Shown: positions 54,560 through 64,000 of the stretch, piece by piece
How positions within the stretch are numbered: the first letter of the stretch is position 1
Layout: the number at the start of each line of letters is the position of its first letter
From: Gnetum montanum
Lineage: Eukaryota > Streptophyta > Gnetopsida > Gnetales > Gnetaceae
Length of the DNA stretch: 64,000 nt
Direction of reading: 5' to 3'
Assembly: GCA_015680685.1 (NCBI GenBank)
Contig: MNCI01020918.1
Span: 1,153 to 65,152 of the forward strand
Made by a program: the position numbers and the translations under genes
Notes under the pieces: generated by a model
What the model was told of the DNA's origin: nothing
What the model saw: the letters and a program-made list of their open reading frames with translations, nothing else
The model's database searches: none

Positions 54560-54790
54560 AGCATGCCTATCATACTGTCATGGTCTTCCAAAAATAAGAT
54601 GGCAAGCATCCATAGGGATTACATCATAAATCACTATATGAGGAAATGGATCCATTTTAAACTTCACCATACACTGGCGAGTAATTATGTGGTTGGTAAT
54701 TTGATTCAACCTACCTTGTATGATTTTGGATGTGGCTTAATAGGTAACTGCAATTACTATAACATATATTTAGAAACCTTATAATCAAAG
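54560..54790 (-). pseudogene. Chromovirus protease C-terminal part
   Basis: Reads PHPKSYKVG.IKLPTT, then KFKMDPFPHIVIYDVIPMDACHLIF in combined frames, followed by GRPWQYDR-like sequence. This matches the V....Y.D.V.CDVVPMDACHLLLGRPW block found in chromovirus proteases. Frames alternate between pieces, so it is dead. Confidence 0.6.
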
Positions 54791-55009
54791 CTAGCATTAT
54801 AAACTGAAATTTTAGCAGGCTCCATTTTTTATCCACTTCTGCCTTCGTGGTTGCTTGCAGGGTTACTAGTTTTAAATCTGAACAGCAGTGTCAACTTTTG
54901 ACTGGGCCTCCATTGGTGTTTTTACACCAGAGCACCTTGCAACATCCTGTGGTTGGTTTAGGGTATTGGCGGTGTGGAGTGTTTCTGCCTAATTTCTGTG
55001 GATAATTCA

Positions 55010-55750
55010 CCAACATGTGCCCCTAGGATCCATGAAATCCTCCCTAACCTTGTTCACCGCATTCACCGGTTCCTTCAGTATGTCCTATATGCTCCTCTCC
55101 TGCAGTGAAAACCATAGGCACCTCTTCCACAATATGTGCATGGAAATCTATCTTGTGGCGATGCTTCCCTCCCCCCAGTAGTGGAAACTATAGTTCTATG
55201 ATGGGTGTTTTCTCCACCTCTTCCTTGATTGCCTCTTCTAAATCAGAATTCTTCTACCTCTCCACTTGTAATGCTAATTAGTATGCTTCCTCCATGGTGT
55301 GAGTTGTCACCATGGTCATTTCATCCTAGATGGTCATTCTCAAACCACTAATATAATGAGCAACTTCATCATCTTTACATTTCATTAATTCAACATGAAT
55401 AACTAGAAGGTAAAAATCCTGTATCCATTACAATCTTTGCTCTTTGTTTCAACTCCTACAACTTCAAATACATGTCTCTATAGTAAGAAGTTGATAAAAA
55501 CTTACTTTTTATTTTCTAGATTCACCAACTCTTAATTTTCTCCTTTCCTTGCAAATGACATTCCATCTACACCTTTTCCCCCCATGTGCCAACAACTCTT
55601 GTGAAGTAGGTCACTATGATCCTCACCTTCCTACCCTCTTCTATTTCTTCTAACATAAAATATGACTACATCTACTAAATCAAATCTAACAAGGCATCCA
55701 TATCTAATCTTGCACTAAAGCTAGGAACATTAATTTTTACATGCTTATTA
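55010..55750 (-). pseudogene. gag: Chromovirus gag remnant
   Basis: Starting beside the copia insertion: INVPSFSARLDMDALLDLI (gag core start, usually DIP.F.G.LD...FLDW), EEGRKVRIIVTYFTRVVGTWGEK (for KVKLVA..L.G.A..WW), KFLSTSYYRDMYLKL, CKDDEVAHYISGLRMTI, and THTMEEAY.LALQVER. A Cys/His relic CTYCGRGAYGFHC near 55135-55100 is the zinc knuckle with His changed. Many stops and at least two frameshifts. Confidence 0.65.
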
Positions 55751-55761
55751 ACTTAGAATAA

Positions 55762-56284
55762 TGTTAATTTACACTTTGATTAAGTAGGATAATAAAGCAA
55801 TAGCAAGTAGAAGAAATAGAAATTCAACTATGGAATTGGAAAAAAATGCACCAAGAATACAAGAACTTATCCTAGGGAAAATATATGAAAATGCTAGAAA
55901 TAGCTTCACATCCTAGAAAGCCTTTGAAATCTAAGTCTTCATACTTTGAGACATAGAATAAGCTTAGATTGAGCTTACATAAGAGGAAGGAACTGCAACT
56001 TAAATTATCCCTCATACATCCTTTGATTTGGTGAAGATGTGATGATGTTAAGGGTACCCAAGCATCCACTTATATAGTGGTCATATTGTCATGCTTTGGG
56101 TAAAAGCTAAATTATAGAGATATAATCATAATCAATCATACTCAAATTGGGTGTAAGTGGTTACATATTCTTTTGACATATTACAAACTTTGGCTTTTAT
56201 TATTTTTAACCAACATGTCAAGAATAATTTGCCAAAATGGCAACTATTACAACATGAAGTGTTTTAAACATAAAATTAATAACA
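55762..56284 (-). repeat. 3' LTR of the minus-strand copia element
   Basis: 523 bp, TGTTAATTTACAC to AATTAATAACA in plus sense (TG..CA). It contains TATA (minus strand CTATATAAG, 56069-56077). The minus-strand frame at 55872-56069 is LTR sequence. Confidence 0.85.
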
Positions 56285-56309
56285 CACCTCACAATTCTCC
56301 CACTTGTTG
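56285..56309 (-). other. Polypurine tract
   Basis: Minus strand AGTGGGAGAATTGTGAGGTG directly before the 3' LTR, the familiar copia tract wording. Confidence 0.75.
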
Positions 56310-56880
56310 ACTATTTTAAGGCATTATAACTAGGAGCAATCATTACATTTCATAATTCACCATTCCAAGTTCTTTACTACACTAGTTAAACTTATCCACA
56401 GGAATTGCCTTGATCAACATATTCATTAGATTTTTCAATGTAGGAACCTTTTCTACATAAATTCTTCCTTTTCTAATTTGATTTTGAATAAAACAATAAA
56501 TTATCTCAATGTGTTTTGTCCTTGCATGGAACTCAAAATTCTTCAATAGAAAAATTGCACTTTGATTATTGCAACATATGTTTACTGTCTTTTTCTCTTG
56601 CTCAAAGTCTTTGACTAATCTTTTTAGTCAAATTACTTCTTTGCTTGCTTAAGAAGCTACTACACTCTGCCCTTGTTGTCAATAATGCAATATAGCTTTG
56701 TCTCTTACTTATCCAAATAACTACAACACGTTTATTTTAAAAGCATATCCACTTGTGAATTTTTGGCAATCTAGATTACCTTCCTAATCAAGATTAGACA
56801 TAAACCTACTTACAGCTTCCACTACATATGTAATATCAAGCCTAGTATAGGCCATTACATACATGAGGTTGCCTATAGCA
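56310..56880 (-). pseudogene. Copia RNase H
   Basis: YANAIGNLMYVMAYTRLDITYVVEAVSRFMSNL (about 56880-56780), then ASKEVI.LKRLVKDFEQEKK and ICCNNQSAIFLLKNFEFHARTKHIEIIYCFIQN, matching SLMY.M..TRPDI, the AEY.A....EA..L block and the DNQSAI.L..NP..H.RTKHI.I..HFIR segment. Stops present. Confidence 0.75.
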
Positions 56881-57990
56881 TTAGCATATAGGATTTTGCT
56901 CATTTTCTCCATTTCTTAATCTGTTCTAGGTCATTACTCCATTGATAATTTCATGTCCATTGATAATCAATTGTTTATCAACTTACAATCTTGCATATTA
57001 AATTTTTCTAAAACTTTATTAACATATGCAAATTGACCAAACCATAATTTCTAACCTTTTCTATCCTTTAATTTCCATGTCTAATATTTTTCTTGTGGCA
57101 TCACTATCCTTCATCTCAAACTAAGATTATAGATAGCATTTCAACTTTGTGATATCTTGCATATTGTTTCTTACTATCAACGTATTATTAACATATAATA
57201 ATAGTATTACACAAGTTTCTAAATGTTTGTTTAGATAAATACAAGGGTTATTATTAGTCCTTACAAAATCAAACCTTATCATGCATGAATTAAATTTTTT
57301 ATATCACATCCTAGGGGATTGTTTTAACCCATATAAGGATTTTAATAAGTGACATACCATGTTCTCCTTGTCCTTAACCACATAGCTTTTAGGCTATTGC
57401 ATGTAGATTTCTTCATCAAGATATCCATTAAGAAATGTAGTCTTAAACAATCATTTGTTCAATTTCAAGGTCCAAAGTAGCCACAAAGGACATTAGAGAT
57501 CTTATGGATATTAACTTTACCATTAGTTCAATAACTTCTTCAGTCATCTTTCTTTTGAGAGTATCCTTCTTCTACTATCCTTACCTTATATACTCCTCTC
57601 TTTTTCTTAAACCTTGAAATGCCATCTATACCTAATAGGTTTTCTTCTAGGAGGAATTTAAACAAGTTTCCATGTCTTTTTTTATTAGTGATTTCATTTC
57701 CTCATCCATAGCATTTTTCCAAGCTTTACAGAGTTTTGAATTACAAGCTTCTTTATAGATTTGAGGAGCATTACTAATACACAAATTATATAAATCTAAA
57801 TATTGAGGTATTTTTCCTACACAACTTGAACTTCTAAATGGTTGATCTTCTTCTTGAGATGGATCTTCCCCAATATTAGTTTCATCATCAACTTGTTCTA
57901 TAGTTGATTCATGGTTAATATCATAATGAGCTTTTTCTAGAATCTTTTCTTTTTAACTATATTAAGTTGAGATGATTCATAAATACCACA
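56880..57990 (-). pseudogene. pol: Copia reverse transcriptase
   Basis: KAWKNAMDEEMKSLIKKDMETC near 57720 opens the domain; TTFLNGYLDEEIYMQ, KSYVVKDKENMVCHLLKSLYGLKQSPRM.YKKF and NNNPCIYLNKHLETCVILLLYVNNTLIV (57215 region) follow. The catalytic YVDD reads YVNN, so both Asp are lost. FEMKDSDATRKILDMEI ends the domain. Confidence 0.8.
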
Positions 57991-57999
57991 TCTCTACTA

Positions 58000-59214
58000 T
58001 ACATGATTTTATTAGTATAAAAATTTCATAACTTATATCCATTTACACCATGACCATATCTAAGAAAAATACATTTAGTTAATTCATAATATAATTTGGA
58101 TCTATATTCTTTAGGCACATGAAAAATGCTATACTTCCAAATACTCTCAAATGATCCAATGGAAATTTCTCATCATGTCATATCTCTTATGGGATTCTTC
58201 CATCCACTAATGATAAGGGTGTTTTATTGACTAAGAAGCAAGCTGTCATCATAGCTGTTACCCAAAATTTCTTTTCAAGATCAACATCACTAAGCATACA
58301 TTGAGCTTGTTTCAAGAGCATTTTATTTGTTCATTTCCCAACTCAAATTTATTGTGGAGTACTTAGAATGATCTTCTACTTGAAAATACCATGACTCTTG
58401 TAAAATCTTTTAAATTCATCTAAAAAACGTTTCCACCATTATCTATTTTTAGGGCTTTAATTCTTCTGTAAGATTGGTTCTAAACAAGAGCTTTATATTC
58501 CTTGAATTTATTAAAGACTTCATATTTGAATTCTATGATGTGGATCCATAATTTTCAAGAACAATCATCTATGAAGAAGACATAATATTTAGAATGAGAA
58601 AGTGATGTTACTGTCAAATACATCACTATGAACTAGATCCAACATGTTTTTAGCTCTTTGAGTACTTGCAAGAAAGATTAAATGATATTGTTTTCATTTA
58701 AGAAATGCTTACAAAGTATTAATTGACCTTGGAAATTACCTTTAATTATACCTTTTCCTTGAAGAATCTAAATGGACTTTTCTCCTACATGTCCAAGTAT
58801 TCTATGCCATAGATTCATGGTGAAGTTGTATTTCCATGCATAAAAGACTTCAACTCTAGTAGCCACTATAACACCATCCACCTCATATAGTTTCCCACTT
58901 CCTTCTCTATATCTTGTGGCTATGATGGATTTTTCCTAAAACATTGTACATCTCTTGTTTCCAAATAGTATAAACAAGTGAAAATTATAAAAATAAACCA
59001 TACATAATAAGTTTTTGGTGAGCTTAAGAACATGATATACCTTGGGAATTATAATTATTCTACCATTACAAGACACCTTTACTTTACCATAACCCTTAAT
59101 AGTACATGTTTCATCATTTACAAGAAAATAGAAGTGGACATAGCTTCATAGTATTTAGAAAATCATTTTCTCCTAGGCATAAAGTTATACAAAGAACCTA
59201 AATAAATATACTAG
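58000..59214 (-). pseudogene. Copia protease and integrase
   Basis: From 59214 downward: FMPRRK.FSKYYEAMSTSIF (protease after its active site, usual HMCP.R.WF..Y), FLSSPKTYYVWF, a GAG-pre-integrase relic LWHRILGHVGEKS / LCKHF, then integrase core pieces EFKRFYKSHGIFK, QAQCMLSDVDLEKKFWVTAMMTACFLVN and LDHLRVFGSIAFF near 58430-58100. Order and wording match copia integrase; many stops. Confidence 0.7.
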
Positions 59215-60085
59215 TAATTATAATTATAGTTACCTCCAATTTTGACTACACATAAGTCTAGTATTTCTTCATTAACATCTTTCTTAGAAGAACTAGGTCC
59301 AACATCATTCTTCTTTTGCTTTAGAAATTTGTAATACTTCTTCAAGTGGCTATGCTTCCCATAATTCCAACACTTTGGTATTCTCTTAGAAGCATTGTCA
59401 ACAAGTTTCTTGAATTTAGAATTATTCTTACCAAAGAATTTACTCATTCCCTATTTTCCTAATACATTAATTACTAATGCATTAGTAGGTGCAGGCTTAG
59501 AGAACTTTCTTTAAAGGTCTTTAGTTATCAATCATTCTACAACTTCATCAAATTTTAATAAGGTACTTATACTAGTGAAATTTTGAATAATATTTTCCCA
59601 TGAATCAGGAAGTAATCATAAGAAGGAAATACATTGATCTTCTTCATCCATCTTACTACCAATTCCTTGTAATTGTCTCACAGTTATATTGAAATCATTA
59701 ACATGAGATGCAATAGTATTATTTTCAAACATCTTAAACAAAAATAATTAGATTTTAGATGTAATTTATTTGAGTAAGAACTAGATTGATTTATCTTACC
59801 AACAGAAACTCATAATTCTTTTGTAGTCACTTTATCTCACAAATTTATAAGTACAAGATTAGAAAAACTTTTATGAATTATTATTACCAAATCCAAACAA
59901 TGTAACTAATTTGAGTCTTCAACTTTCATGTTCTCTAGTTTAATTCTAGTGATGCATATGTCTTGTTTCGTTGCAACTAGAAATCTTCCATCCTAAGCTT
60001 CTAAAGGTTGTAGTTTCCTGCTATTGAACTTTTCTATTTCTTCAATGTACTTAGCACCAATCTCCTCCTTAATAAGAGCCCTAGT
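59215..60085 (-). pseudogene. gag: Copia gag with zinc knuckle
   Basis: GAKYIEEIEKFNSRK (about 60060) opens a gag core continuing through DICITRIKLENMK and KVTTKELWVSVGK. The open piece 59215-59447 has SKRIPKCWNYGKHSHLKKYYKFLKQKK, a CX2CX4HX4C knuckle in which the second and third Cys have become Tyr. Stops separate the parts. Confidence 0.7.
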
Positions 60086-60096
60086 AATCAAATCAA

Positions 60097-60112
60097 CCTA
60101 ACTTTGATACCA
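60097..60112 (-). other. Primer-binding site for initiator tRNA-Met
   Basis: Minus strand TGGTATCAAAGTTAGG, 3 bases from the LTR. Strong match to the plant TGGTATCA.AG consensus. Confidence 0.8.
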
Positions 60113-60115
60113 ATT

Positions 60116-60636
60116 TATTAATTTACACCTCAATTATGTAGGAAAATAAAGTAATAGCAAGTAGTAGAAATAGAAATTTAATTATGGAATTGGATGAAAT
60201 GCATGAACACCACAAGAACTTATTCTAGGGTAAGAATATGAAAACCCCATCAATGGATTCAGCTCCTAGAAAGCCTTAGAAATCCAAGTCTTCTTACATT
60301 CAAGCTTAAAACAAGCCTAGATCAAGCTTGCACAAGAGGAAGAGACTATAACTTGAACTATGCCTTATAGACCCTTTGGTTTGGTGAAGATGTGATGATG
60401 CTAGAATCACCCAAGAATCCACGTATATTGTGGTCATAATATTATGCCTTCGATAAAAGTTAAATTATAGAGTTATAGTCCATAATTGATCATGACCAAA
60501 TTGGATATGAGTGGTTACATATTCTTTTGACATACTACATACTTTGGCTTTTGTTATTTTAAAGAAATATGCTAAGAATAATTTTCCAACATAGCAACTA
60601 TTATAACATGAAGGTATTTTAAACTTAAAATTAACA
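60116..60636 (-). repeat. 5' LTR of the minus-strand copia element
   Basis: About 521 bp, aligning with 55762-56284 along its length. The TG end at 60116 reads TA, and the TATA site equivalent to 56069-56077 is mutated (GTATATTG). Its right end is ambiguous by a few bases. Confidence 0.8.
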
Positions 60637-60920
60637 AAAAACATTACAAAAAAAGCATACAAGAACCTCTACTCTCTCTCTTTCTTCCCATCTATGGAAA
60701 AAACATTTTCTAGTGGTGAAGTTTTTCTCAATGAACTAGCCTCCTCAGCATCTTTGGTTGTAGTGGTTTCCTACTCATCATCATTGCTAGCTTCAAACAT
60801 ACTAACAAATCTTCTCTATGCTATGTCTATCATATTCAAACTTCTCAAAATATCCATGGTCTAGCCATATCAATCACCAATGATCTTGGAGCTTATTTTC
60901 TTTCTCTACCTTTTGCAAGA
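60637..60920. other. Between copia element and solo LTR, nothing recognised
   Basis: A Glu/Ser/Thr-rich reading is possible on the minus strand (about 60900-60680) and could be the detached N-terminal part of the chromovirus gag, but I cannot support it. Confidence 0.3.
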
Positions 60921-61572
60921 TGTGGCATTTATTATTTTTTACATGCATCTAAATGAACTTAAAGTGGGGTGAATTAGGGCCTTATAAAAATTAGAGATAA
61001 TTGGAGATGAGCAGAAAATTAAAAATTAAAAATTTGATATATTAAAGAGAGCATATATGAAAAAAAATTGAATAGATACAAATTTTTTAAGATGGTTCAA
61101 CTACTAGAATGACCATCCATTGTAAAATTCTCCCGAGTTTCTAAGGGGTAGATTGACATTATTAATGAAGAAAAAAAAATATAAAGATTCTCTTGCAATC
61201 CTAGACTAAGCACAACCATTCAACTCAAAGTCATAGGAGTTAGCTTTCATAGCATAAAGAAAGAGGAAATTTTTTTTATCTTATTTCAAGATAAAAACTC
61301 AAAAGTTACAGGGCTTTTTTAAGTAAAAGAGATTACAGCTTTCATAGAAAAGAGAGAGAGAGAATGAGAAAAAAAAAAGAATAGAAGAAGGAGAAATTCT
61401 AGTTTTAAGCATCAAGAGGCTAAAACCTAGAATATCAAAATCATAGACTAAGAGTTTTAGCATATAGCAGCATTTCCTATAGTTATTTCTAGAGCTATTC
61501 TTCAAGTTGTTACTTCTATGTTAAAGATGTAGAGTTGTAGAAGCATTGAAGAGAAGAAGTTGTAGTTGTTGT
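60921..61572 (-). repeat. Solo LTR of the 37.8-51.1 kb copia family
   Basis: The reverse complement follows that element's LTR end to end: CTACTAGAATGACCA, a TTATTAATGAAG segment, CTAGACTAAGCACAAC, GAAATTCTAGTTTTA and a final GAAGAAGTTGTAG. Its wording is nearer to the 5' LTR. No primer-binding site on one side or polypurine tract on the other, so it is a solo LTR. The frame 61299-61505 is LTR sequence. Confidence 0.7.
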
Positions 61573-62279
61573 AGATCCATTGAGAAGAGAAGATAAAGAA
61601 GAAGAAGTTGTATCCATTACTTCTTGGTATCCATTTCTACTTTTGATATAAGCTTGAGATGAGCATTGAAAGCTTGGTCAAGGAGGAAGTAATCTATCCC
61701 TTCACTTTTGGTGTCAATGGTCACTGCTTTCTCATAGAAACATTTGGCTCAACTTGTAGCTAGGACAAGATCTCTTTTTGCTTCAAGTAACTATTCTTAT
61801 TATTTTCATTAATGAACTTAGCTAATGACTGTGAAGTTTAAGCTTTTACTTTTTCATATAATGATCATTACATCCTAAGCATTACTATATTTCTGAACTT
61901 CATTTCATAGTACTTTTGGATAATATGGGTGTTTACTATAAATAAAATTTTTATTTTATGGCCCATAGCTTTTATGGTTTCAACCATATGAGAAAAAGCT
62001 AAGCTGATTAGAATGAGTTTCCATTTCTCTCTGATGAGCTTTTCTTCTTATTTTATTAGCTGAAATAAATAAGCTTTGATGCACAAGTTCATGTATGCCT
62101 ACTAAGCTCTAAGAGATGTTATTTTACTAGCTCTTATTTTTAAAGTCATTCATTTTTTCTATGTTTGTGAAACCAATATATTTCTAAGTTTTTCAAAAAA
62201 ATTTAAAATTGTTATATTAGTTTTAATGGGGGATGGGATAGAGAGTTTTCTTTATTTTTAAAAAATAATGTTTCCAAAC
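61573..62279. other. AT-rich stretch, no gene seen
   Basis: GAAGAAG and GTTGTAG words continue past the LTR for about 60 bases. Nothing else recognisable. Confidence 0.4.
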
Positions 62280-63175
62280 TAGTTCTATGGGCTCATGTAG
62301 AACTAAAAAATGACTCTAAAGCTTTTTGATTCTCATGGCTTTAAAAGTAAGACTTCATGTACATGCAATAAAAAATGCTAATGTGGTAGAATTATTTTAG
62401 AAAAGCTTTGTAGAAGCAAAAACTAGTTCTAATGGCTAGTTCTACAAGCTAAGGTGACAAAGCACCTAGTAAAATCAAAAAATAATTTTAAAGGTTTTTT
62501 TTAAGAGAAAAAGACATTTTTTAAGAAAAAGATTTTACACATGCTTATTTGTGTGGAAGAAAAGTACTAACATGGCAGAACCATTTTTGAAGAGCTTTGT
62601 AGAACCAAAAAATAGCTCTACTGGCTAGTTTTATAAGCTAAGATGAATTTAAATTCTTTTTACGCACATGCTAGAAATATGCTTAGCTCAACCCCACCAA
62701 ATCCTCTAGATTACAATGTGCAAATAGAACTAATTCAAAGAGGGGATGTGGTAAACAAAAGTGATAGGTAGCTTGAGCTTTTGTAGAATTGAAATATGTT
62801 TCTACTAGCTAATGCTAAGCTAGATAAACATTTTAATAATACATATGTACTTTTGGAATAGTTAACTTGGCCCCACTAAGTCCTCTTCATATAAAAACAA
62901 GATGACACGGTAGAACCAAATTGAGTAGCCTTTATAAAAGTGAAAAATGATTCTAAAGCTAGAACAAGAAACTAAGATGGATCAAAAAAAATTTTGACAC
63001 ATGTGATGCTGAGTTGGTAGAACCATTTTGGGCAAGCCATATATGATCAAAAAATGGTTTCAAAGTATGATGCCTATTCTAAACGTTTACGTGGCAAAGG
63101 AGGAACCCATCAAAAGTAGAAGCTCTTGTAGAACCAAAAAAAAGCTCTACTAACTGGTTCTATCTATTGATGTGG
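62280..63175 (+). repeat. Degenerate repeat array with TGTAGAACCAAAAAATAGCTCTA core
   Basis: Core variants occur near 62300, 62410, 62591, 62780, 62938, 63045 and 63130, usually followed by CTAGTTCTAT.AGCTAAGATG and preceded by GGTAGAACCATTTT. Spacing is irregular (about 85-190 bp), so it is an eroded tandem or clustered repeat. Confidence 0.55.
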
Positions 63176-63629
63176 CAAACCAAAAATTTCCTATGAAATA
63201 TAAGATAAAAGATCAAATTTGCATGAAAGGAATCTACATTATAAAGAAAAACCTACAACTAAGCTCAAAACTCCCACCAATCTTCTCCTTTTTGAGATTG
63301 GAAGATCTTGAATAAGAGAGAATAGAGGAGGATCATAAAGGGCCAAGCATACATGCATGGTTGAAAAAAAAAACATCACAAGAAGTTTCAAGCTTAAAAT
63401 TACTACACGTCAACTAACCTTATAATCAAGAAACTTATTAAGCTTATAGTGGCAAGCTCTTAACAAATAGGCATCAAGTCAAGCATACTAGTCATATGCT
63501 TAGTGAAAGATAAGCAAGTAATCATCATAACACAACTTATTATAATCAAGATCATAAATCAATAAAATAATTTAATAAATAATTAGACACCACATCTAAC
63601 TAATCGTACACTCACAACTCACATTTAGT
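63176..63629. other. AT-rich stretch, no gene seen
   Basis: No frame, repeat or motif recognised. Confidence 0.4.
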
Positions 63630-63999
63630 CAAGTACTATAGAAGAAAATGCTACCTATTGAGAAATCAATAACTGATATTGCAAAAATGGTAGAAAAAAT
63701 ATGAGATTTGGTAGATGAGAATTTTTCAAAAGCTCTAAATATTATGGAGGAGAGGATTGAATAGGCTCTTGTTAAAGGCAAGGAAAAGAAAAGGAATAGA
63801 AACTTTGGAAAAAACAAAAGAGTAGCTTCAGTGGCTGATTGTTCGAGTATGAGCTCAGATGAGGAAGAAGGTTTCATTGTGTGCCAATATGGCCATCCCA
63901 AGGGATGCTACCTAGTTTTAACACATTTGTAAAAAATAGAGGAATATGCACTAAACCCAAGATTTGGAAAAAATATTCGATGTGCAAAAGGTTGTCTTA
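63630..63999 (+). pseudogene. Unrecognised broken open frame at the window edge
   Basis: Plus-strand translation from about 63651 gives MLPIEKSITDIAKMVEKI, a stop, LVDENFSKALNIMEERIE, a stop, then ALVKGKEKKRNRNFGKNKRV, SSMSSDEEEGFIVCQYGHPKG and CYLVLTHL. A basic region before an acidic one and Cys/His residues hint at a gag-type nucleic-acid-binding tail, but no family is clear. The minus-strand 90-codon frame is its shadow. Runs out of the window. Confidence 0.25.
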
Positions 64000-64000
64000 T

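Larger units (their letters stand above)
53560..55750 (-). mobile_element. Chromovirus-type Ty3/gypsy fragment with internal deletion
   Basis: On the minus strand gag (55750 to about 55010), protease end (about 54790-54560), pre-RT (about 54310-54155) and integrase C-terminus (54155-53570) follow in order, but RT, RNase H and the integrase core are missing. The gag N-terminus lies just beside the copia element at 55762-60636, suggesting that insertion separated gag from its 5' LTR. No LTR was identified. Confidence 0.7.
55762..60636 (-). mobile_element. Complete but decayed Ty1/copia element, 4.9 kb
   Basis: LTRs at 55762-56284 and 60116-60636 are closely similar; the minus strand has a perfect-looking primer-binding site next to the right (5') LTR and a polypurine tract next to the left (3') LTR. 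Gag, protease, integrase, RT and RNase H occur in copia order. Possible target duplication AATAA / AAAAA (4 of 5), weak because of low complexity. Inserted beside the chromovirus gag. Stops occur every few tens of codons. Confidence 0.85.

Noticed and set aside
54563-54784. Plus-strand 73-codon gene
   Set aside because: It lies antisense to the chromovirus protease block with its MDACH-type motif on the minus strand.

Overview
This window is nuclear DNA from a large-genome seed plant. It is AT-rich and consists almost entirely of old, decayed, nested retrotransposons. I see no intact host gene, rRNA, CRISPR array, operon or bacterial signal. Tat-lineage Ty3/gypsy, Ty1/copia, chromovirus-type gypsy and plant L1-type LINE proteins are all recognisable but broken by stops and frameshifts. 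A gymnosperm would fit this old, poorly purged repeat landscape, but the sequence alone does not prove it.

Layout. 1-2.9 kb: AT-rich with no gene. 2.9-6.4 kb (+): orphan gag-protease piece of a Tat-lineage gypsy element. 8.43-21.20 kb (+): a nearly complete 12.8-kb Tat-lineage element with LTRs at 8432-9619 and 19838-21196, an imperfect 5-bp target duplication, three tandem-repeat arrays and a decayed RT / RNase H / second RNase H / integrase polyprotein. Its 5' LTR contains a 493-bp block between two single Ns that is inverted relative to the 3' LTR, which is probably an assembly error. 21.2-25.2 kb: AT-rich with one tRNA-derived (SINE-like) relic. 25.2-26.06 kb (-): copia protease relic, split by a 5'-truncated LINE (26078-30123, -) with 14-bp target duplications. 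30.8-33.2 kb (-): gypsy gag, protease and truncated RT. 33.8-34.3 kb: two minisatellites. 34.74-37.08 kb (+): a decayed multi-exon gene resembling plant-mobile-domain (PMD) proteins, the only non-retroelement gene structure. 37.29-37.80 kb (-): gypsy LTR with an adjacent primer-binding site.

37.79-51.15 kb (+): a copia element resembling the SIRE/Maximus group. Its 5' LTR is split by a solo LTR, and its body is split between protease and integrase by a second, longer LINE (about 41.48-46.63 kb, +). This LINE has the best-preserved reading frame in the window, a 568-codon RT-containing ORF. 51.15-53.56 kb: more complex sequence with no recognised gene. 53.56-55.75 kb (-): chromovirus gag, protease and an in-frame fusion of pre-RT to the integrase C-terminus. 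55.76-60.64 kb (-): a complete but decayed 4.9-kb copia element with matching LTRs, primer-binding site and polypurine tract, inserted beside the N-terminal gag sequence of the chromovirus. 60.92-61.57 kb (-): a solo LTR of the 37.8-51.1 kb copia family. 62.3-63.2 kb: a degenerate repeat array. 63.6-64.0 kb: an unrecognised broken ORF.

The genes do not act together. Each group is the machinery of one mobile element, and the nesting gives relative ages: both LINEs and the solo LTR postdate the elements they interrupt. Many stops look like C-to-T or G-to-A changes (TGG to TAG, CAA to TAA, CGA to TGA), the pattern expected of long-methylated repeats.
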